A stretch of DNA of 64,000 nucleotides, from positions 146,881-210,880 of the forward strand of contig JAKUCV010001054.1 of NCBI GenBank assembly GCA_028386065.3. The letters run 5' to 3'. Positions 59,313-64,000 of the stretch are shown piece by piece. Below the pieces are notes generated by a model. It was not told where the DNA came from. It ran no database searches and was given only the letters and a program-made list of their open reading frames with translations. Numbering within the stretch: the stretch's first letter is position 1; each line of letters starts with the position of its first letter. The DNA comes from Turnera subulata (Eukaryota; Streptophyta; Magnoliopsida; Malpighiales; Passifloraceae). A program made the position numbers and the translations under genes.

Positions 59313-61033
59313 TTGGAGTGATTTCTTATGCATTCCTCTTCTCATTTGCTCCAGTCTCGTTATTAATTGCTTTTCTCGTTTTCTTCATCTTTCTTGTTCC
59401 TGTAGTGGACTCACGAAATTTGCAATGAAGTGCCTGTATTGATTTCATCACGCGGGTGGGCAACCTTTCCCTTGGTGCTCCTTTCCTTTCCTAGGCGAAG
59501 GTTTACATATGAATTTACTGTTTGGATTGGCTTGTGAGTTGCTGAACTCCAATGCAAGGAATGATCTATGTTTAGCATCAATGTACTTTCTGGTACTGGT
59601 TCAACTCAGCTTAGAGTACAGGTTGGGAAATGTAAAATTTGAGGTTCCATGACGGATATAAGAATTACTTGTATTCAATTAACTTAGCCTCTGTTAATAG
59701 TTTAGGTCTAACGAAGCTCTGTTTTGTTGGAATTCTGTCTCTTTTGTTCATGCAATATTTTCCTTTGGGCCATGGAATTCTTTCTCTATTGTTCTTGTAA
59801 TATTTTCCTTTGGGCCAAAAAAACGATGAAGCTAAAGGGAATATCCCCTATGGGCCTTTGAACTAGTTTTCTTTTGTATAGACCATTATGCCCCAAGTTG
59901 CTGGAATACAACAGAATTTTTTGATACTAGTCGAGGAAGGTGAAACTCGAACCCGAGACCTCACTCCTCTTGTACTTTTGACACAAGATGTTTTTGACAT
60001 AAGAGTAGCTCATTGGTAAAATACCACAGAATTAATGTCCAAAAAAGAAGGATATGCAGGATCAGAGCTCAAACGAGAGAACATAGGACCATCTGAAGAA
60101 TAACCATAAGAAAAAGAATAATTATGTCTAGTGTACGAACATAACAGCATACAACCATGCGAAGTAGAGTAAAAAGGGAGATCACAGGGGAAATGGAGTA
60201 AGGAAATGTGAAAAAGGGAGATCACATGGGCATGGAGTAAGGAATGTAAAAAAGGGAGATCAAATGGCCAGGAAGGAAGGAAATGTAATTGGCAGGATGG
60301 GATAGGGAACGTGGACGTGCAATTGAAATCTTTTTTTTTTTTTTTTTTGATGCTAGTGCAATTGAACTCCTCACCTCACGTCTTGGATGAAGAATTGCCA
60401 TTATGTTACATTCATGTCGAGCAATTGAACATTTTTTTTTCTTTTTTCTTTTATACGGCGGGACTCAACACGGGATTTCACCCCTCTTGGCTCTTGCACT
60501 CTTGGCACAAGAGTGTCAATTTTCCTCTAGTTACTAGTACTTTGCTAATTGCTACTACGATATAAAGCCCAACCCGTTCCATCAGACAAGAAGCTACCAT
60601 GCCAGTGGCAAGGATCTAGGCACCGAGGACCAGAGCCTCCACGTTTAAGGCCTCTTGGCTGCTCCGGGCCAGACTTTTAACTATGGATGTTTAATATGGC
60701 CTAAATCTACGATCCGTTTGGTTAAATCTTCCGTCTAATTTAGCTTTCAGGCCAGTGTATACTGTTTGTATCTTCATCCTAGCCAAGTCCAAAGGAGTTT
60801 TCTAGCTAGAAAGCAGATGTTATGTGATGAGACCAAGGGAAACAAATGTACTGTCGTTGCAGCCTATTACAAAGTCAACCTTGAATGCCAGGGAAGATAA
60901 TTAAAGCTGAAATTCAAGTACTTGACATTCGGAGAGCTGACTAACGCCGGCCAAAGAAAACTTTAATGTTTAAACTAGTTAGGTTCCCAGGCAAAAGAAT
61001 GTTTTTGGGCTAGCTTAGAAAGAACGATTCTTG
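59313..61033. other. Spacer with SINE-like fragments on the minus strand
   Basis: No gene. Two related fragments (59915-60010 and about 60440-60530) read on the minus strand contain a B-box-like GGGTTCGAGTT (59944-59954) or its degenerate form, and CTCTTGTG...CAAGAG text. The first ends in CTAGTATCAAAAAA, the same end as the SINE at 14212-14439. A poly-T of 18 bases lies at 60331-60348. Confidence 0.4.
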
Positions 61034-63412
61034 AAAAGATGTGGCCTATTAAGAAGTAATCACGGTTAATTAAAATAAAAGCAAACATTTTGAACGCGCC
61101 TCACGCGTCACCTTCAACACCTGTCACCCCGATCCACGCGTCAGCCCAACCGCGCGCGTGAGGTCGACTCTAGTTTCTTCCCCGGCCACCATGGCCTCTG
61201 CACTGAGCTCGGGAGAAGCAGAAACTGCCGTCGACCGGGCCACCCGCAAGGTCAGGAACCGCGACCCAGAAGGTAGTCCCGTCCAGCGAGCTCGCTCCCG
61301 CTCACGAGAAAGAGGAGCCGGAATCTTCCCCCCCTCTGGCCAGCTCCGATCGACGTCACCTCCACCTGCAAGGGACATGCCGCCCCCTTCCGCTCGGCCC
61401 CCGGATCCTGCAGTCGGTGGAAGCCAACCCCGACCTCCAGATGGCCGAGACTTGCTGCCACCACCGTCGGCAGCTCCTTCGCCGGTTGCAGTCGGGTCGC
61501 CTGACCCAACCGGGTCTGGCCAACCCCCTCAGCCAGCACCCGAGCATCCCAGTCCAGATACCACAGAGACATCCACGGAAGCTCCTTCACAGGCAGTGGT
61601 GCCGGCGACCGGGCTGACCACCGGTCCAACCACACCATCATACTCCGGAGTCGGTGCCAACTACAGGGTCAGACGAGTCCATGGAGGATGTTCGGCCCAG
61701 TTATCGGGATACCCTTTTTGCCGGCTCCAATCCACTGTACCTGTCCGAACCGTGGGAACTAGAAGGAGAGGTCGAGTACGAAGAAGGGGATTTGACGATG
61801 TCCCAAATAGATGGAGTCGATAATTTGGTTTTGTCTGATCCCTTCAAAGCCCGGCTGAACAAACAATGGGAAAACGCGGTGGTGATCAAATTATACGGGC
61901 GATACATCGGTTTCACAGCTCTGCATGCACAATTACAACGCATTTGGAAGCCAACGGGACGTTTCAAGATCATCGATCTTGAAAATCATTTTTACTTGGT
62001 GCGGTTTTGGGCATCGGAGGACTATGACCGTGCTTTGACTGATGGACCCTGGAGCATCTATGGTAGTGTCCTTAGTGTGCAACCCTGGTCTCCGAACTTC
62101 CGAGCATCTACCGGGACAATTGACTCCATAGGGGCGTGGATCCAATTTCCCGACTTCCCAACAAACCGATATCACTCCCGAATTCTGCGTCAACTTGGCA
62201 ACATGGTGGGAAGAACAGTTGACGGTAATACTTCTAACCCTAGTCGAGCCAAATTTGCTAGAGTTGCGGTATGCCTTGATTTAACAAAACCCCTGAAAGG
62301 GGAAGTATATCTGGATGGCGAACCCTTAAGGGTTGGTTATGAGGGCTTGCCCGATATTTGTTTTATCTGTGGGACACCAGGTCACAGTATCTTAGTTTGT
62401 TCGGAAGCCATCCATAGCCCACACCCTACCACAGGCACGTCTTCAATAACTCCTATGGATGTTGAGGCCTCGGTCGCCAGGTCACACAATGGGAGGGGCG
62501 CCTGGATGAATGTTCCGAAATGCTCCAAACGCCCATCCCAGCGGCAACCGGTCCGCCCAGCAGTGCCTTCGCCACCCGCTACCTCCAGCAACCTACAAAA
62601 TAGGTTCCACATCCTCAGCCAATCTCCCCAGGAGGATCTCATGCCGACCCATCGTTCTATCCCTGTTGCATCTCCCCATCCTACAAAGACGATGCCCGAG
62701 GCCCCGCCACTAAACACGTCCACCACCGTTCCACCCTCACAACCTACAACCACCATTGAGGCCCAAGATCCATCAGGTACACCTCTCGTACAACCCACTC
62801 TGCAAGACTTTATTCGGGACGGGCCTGTTAGGAAGCCATCTAGCAAACAACCTATGAGACTCCAAAAGCAATCCATCAAGAAAACTCAGCCTTTAAAAGT
62901 TCCAAAACTTGCAGCTAGGGATAACCCTCGACGACAAACCCTAAAAGATGTGTCTAATGTCCCAACCAATCCCCCTACTTTTGATACCCCAGGTGCCGGC
63001 CCCTCTCGCCCCCCGCCCCCCACCAATTATCCTATCATCTCCTCCAATTTCAACCCATCCACTCACGCTCGTCCCCATCCATCCCAGAATCACACGGCAG
63101 TGGTGCTATCAGAAGACTGCCATCGAATGATCATCTTGCCCGATGTCCTCACGGCTGGGTCGGGAAGGGCGCAACAAGTGGATATCCCGCCATGAGTAGA
63201 GAGTCTCATACCAACTCTTTTTAGTAATTATCTTGTTGTTTTACTGGTTCCCTAGTTCTCGATTTTTCGAGTTGTTATCATTCACTATATCTTCCATGTC
63301 GTTGTACTAGTCCAACGCTTGTGCTAATTAGGAGTCTATTTGAGCTACCGACTCCTAAACATGTCATCAGCTCAAGTATATTTTTAATATACCTCCCAGT
63401 TTTAAACAAAAA
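61034..63412 (+). mobile_element. LINE-derived insertion containing only ORF1 (half-LINE)
   Basis: A 2.4 kb unit flanked by identical 17-base duplications AGAAAGAACGATTCTTG (61017-61033 and 63413-63429). It ends in an A-rich tail (AAACAAAAA) and so integrated by target-primed reverse transcription. It has a 5' leader, an L1-type ORF1 and a 3' UTR of about 220 bases. No ORF2 (endonuclease/RT) follows, although the 5' end is not truncated into ORF1. It must be mobilised by another LINE's ORF2 protein. Confidence 0.85.
61191..63195 (+). pseudogene. LINE ORF1 protein (DUF4283 and CCHC zinc knuckle), one frameshift
   Basis: The start is ATG 61191 in a strong context (GCCACCATGG). The first 150 or so residues are Pro/Arg/Ser-rich and disordered-looking. 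A single frameshift between about 61640 and 61680 moves the reading to the second frame, open to the stop at 63193-63195. There a DUF4283-type domain is clear (NAVVIKLYGRYIGFTALHAQ; FKIIDLENHFYLVRF; DGPWSIYGSVLSVQPWSPNF; IPF-like IQFPDFPTNRYH), followed by the knuckle CFICGTPGHSILVC (about 62359-62400) and a long Pro/Thr/Ser-rich tail. ORF1 proteins of this type bind LINE RNA. One frameshift is the only lesion seen, so the copy is young or recently damaged. Confidence 0.88.
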
Positions 63413-63413
63413 A

Positions 63414-63483
63414 GAAAGAACGATTCTTGTCGGGCCAGTAATAGTTTCCCGCTATTACTGGCCCTGAGAAGAATCGTTCTTTC
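63414..63483. repeat. Near-perfect inverted repeat (hairpin)
   Basis: GAAAGAACGATTCTT (63414-63428) pairs with 63469-63483, and GGGCCAGTAATAG (63432-63444) with 63452-63464, leaving a 7-base loop and a 3/4-base internal bulge. The outer arm is also the LINE target duplication, so the original hairpin included the sequence left of 61034. It could be a small foldback element or a hairpin RNA locus. Confidence 0.8.
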
Positions 63484-63801
63484 CTCTGCCTAGAAGAAAT
63501 CTTTTGTTCAAAGTAAATCGCTGGTGGTTACGTGTGAAAGTTCAAGTCGGCCATGTTGAACAGTCAAAACATTAATTAATGTCTGCAACTCCAGCCTCCA
63601 AAGATTCTCATACTATTCTCATACTAGTTCAAAACTTGCTCAATATATCCTGGACTAAAATCACAGTTGGAGCGGGCATAATCATGGGAAGAGAGAGCTT
63701 GTAGGCGGCAAGACAAAATTAGTTAATGGGGAACTGAGAGCTTGCCGCTAGGCAAGTCTCGCCATGTGTTTATTTGCTGCTTATGATGCGCCAACTGGCA
63801 A

Positions 63802-64000
63802 TGTAACGGCCCGGGTAAAATTTATGTTTTTACCGGGACTGTAAAAGCTTTGTACAGTAATTTACCGAATAAAAATAACCTTTGGTAATTATTTTAAGGA
63901 AAACCGAGCGTCGGATTTCAATTCCGAGTCTCACTCCATACTCCGGATATTATTGAGGAATTTCCGAGACGAGCTGGAATTTTTCGAACCTGGAAGTTGC
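63802..64000 (+). repeat. Start of a gypsy LTR (continues beyond the window)
   Basis: TGTAACGGCCCGGGTAAAATT, followed by the same paired segments (GGTAAAA...TTTTACC; ACTGTAAAAG...GTACAGT) as the LTR starts at 18119, 22491, 27121 and 32545, here on the plus strand. No polypurine tract precedes it, so it is a 5' LTR or a solo LTR. It is diverged from the other four copies. Confidence 0.8.

Noticed and set aside
61252..61641. Minus-strand frames opposite the LINE ORF1 (also 62382-62879)
   Set aside because: These are shadows of the GC-rich, proline-rich ORF1 on the other strand.

Overview
The window is nuclear chromosomal DNA of a flowering plant, most likely a eudicot. Four spliced or single-exon plant genes lie among plant-lineage retrotransposons, tRNA-type SINEs and long AT-rich spacers. 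There is no prokaryotic gene organisation. All calls come from reading the sequence; no database was searched.

Layout. 1-5122: 3' part of a decayed Ty3/gypsy chromovirus (RNase H, integrase, chromodomain) and its 3.0 kb 3' LTR, inserted in a decayed Ty1/copia element that runs to 7527. 7820-9208 (minus): intact UGT78-type flavonoid glycosyltransferase. 9.2-15.2 kb: gene-poor spacer with a clear SINE at 14212-14439. 15219-32545: a cluster of one gypsy LTR family, all on the minus strand. It holds a truncated element (15219-22510), a nested solo LTR (19127-22491, TSD ATTAT), and a complete but gag-pol-less element (24021-32545), which itself sits inside a probable TIR element. 35597-37329: a Pack-MULE with long TIRs and a 9-bp TSD, carrying an SPT6-like gene fragment with its intron. 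37499-42779: a complete Tork-type copia element (TSD TTAGC) with a broken polyprotein.

From 44.4 kb the host genes become denser: a gamma-glutamyl peptidase-type class I glutamine amidotransferase (44454-46621, plus), a twin-CX9C CHCH protein (49416-51484, minus), a 5'-truncated LINE (52139-53819), a CHX-type cation/H+ antiporter (54108-56890, minus), a housekeeping-style promoter with no recognisable product (57.6-59 kb), an ORF1-only LINE with a 17-bp TSD (61034-63412), and the start of another gypsy LTR (63802 to the end). The host genes are on mixed strands and show no shared pathway.

The most unusual signal is in the gag-pol-less gypsy family. The internal region carries genes on the strand opposite to the element, each with its own TATA box. 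One encodes a 125-residue basic, NLS-like protein, present in two diverged copies whose differences are mostly synonymous and include no indel. The other fuses an unknown N-terminal part to the start of a LINE-type endonuclease domain. This looks like a non-autonomous LTR element that carries selected antisense cargo.
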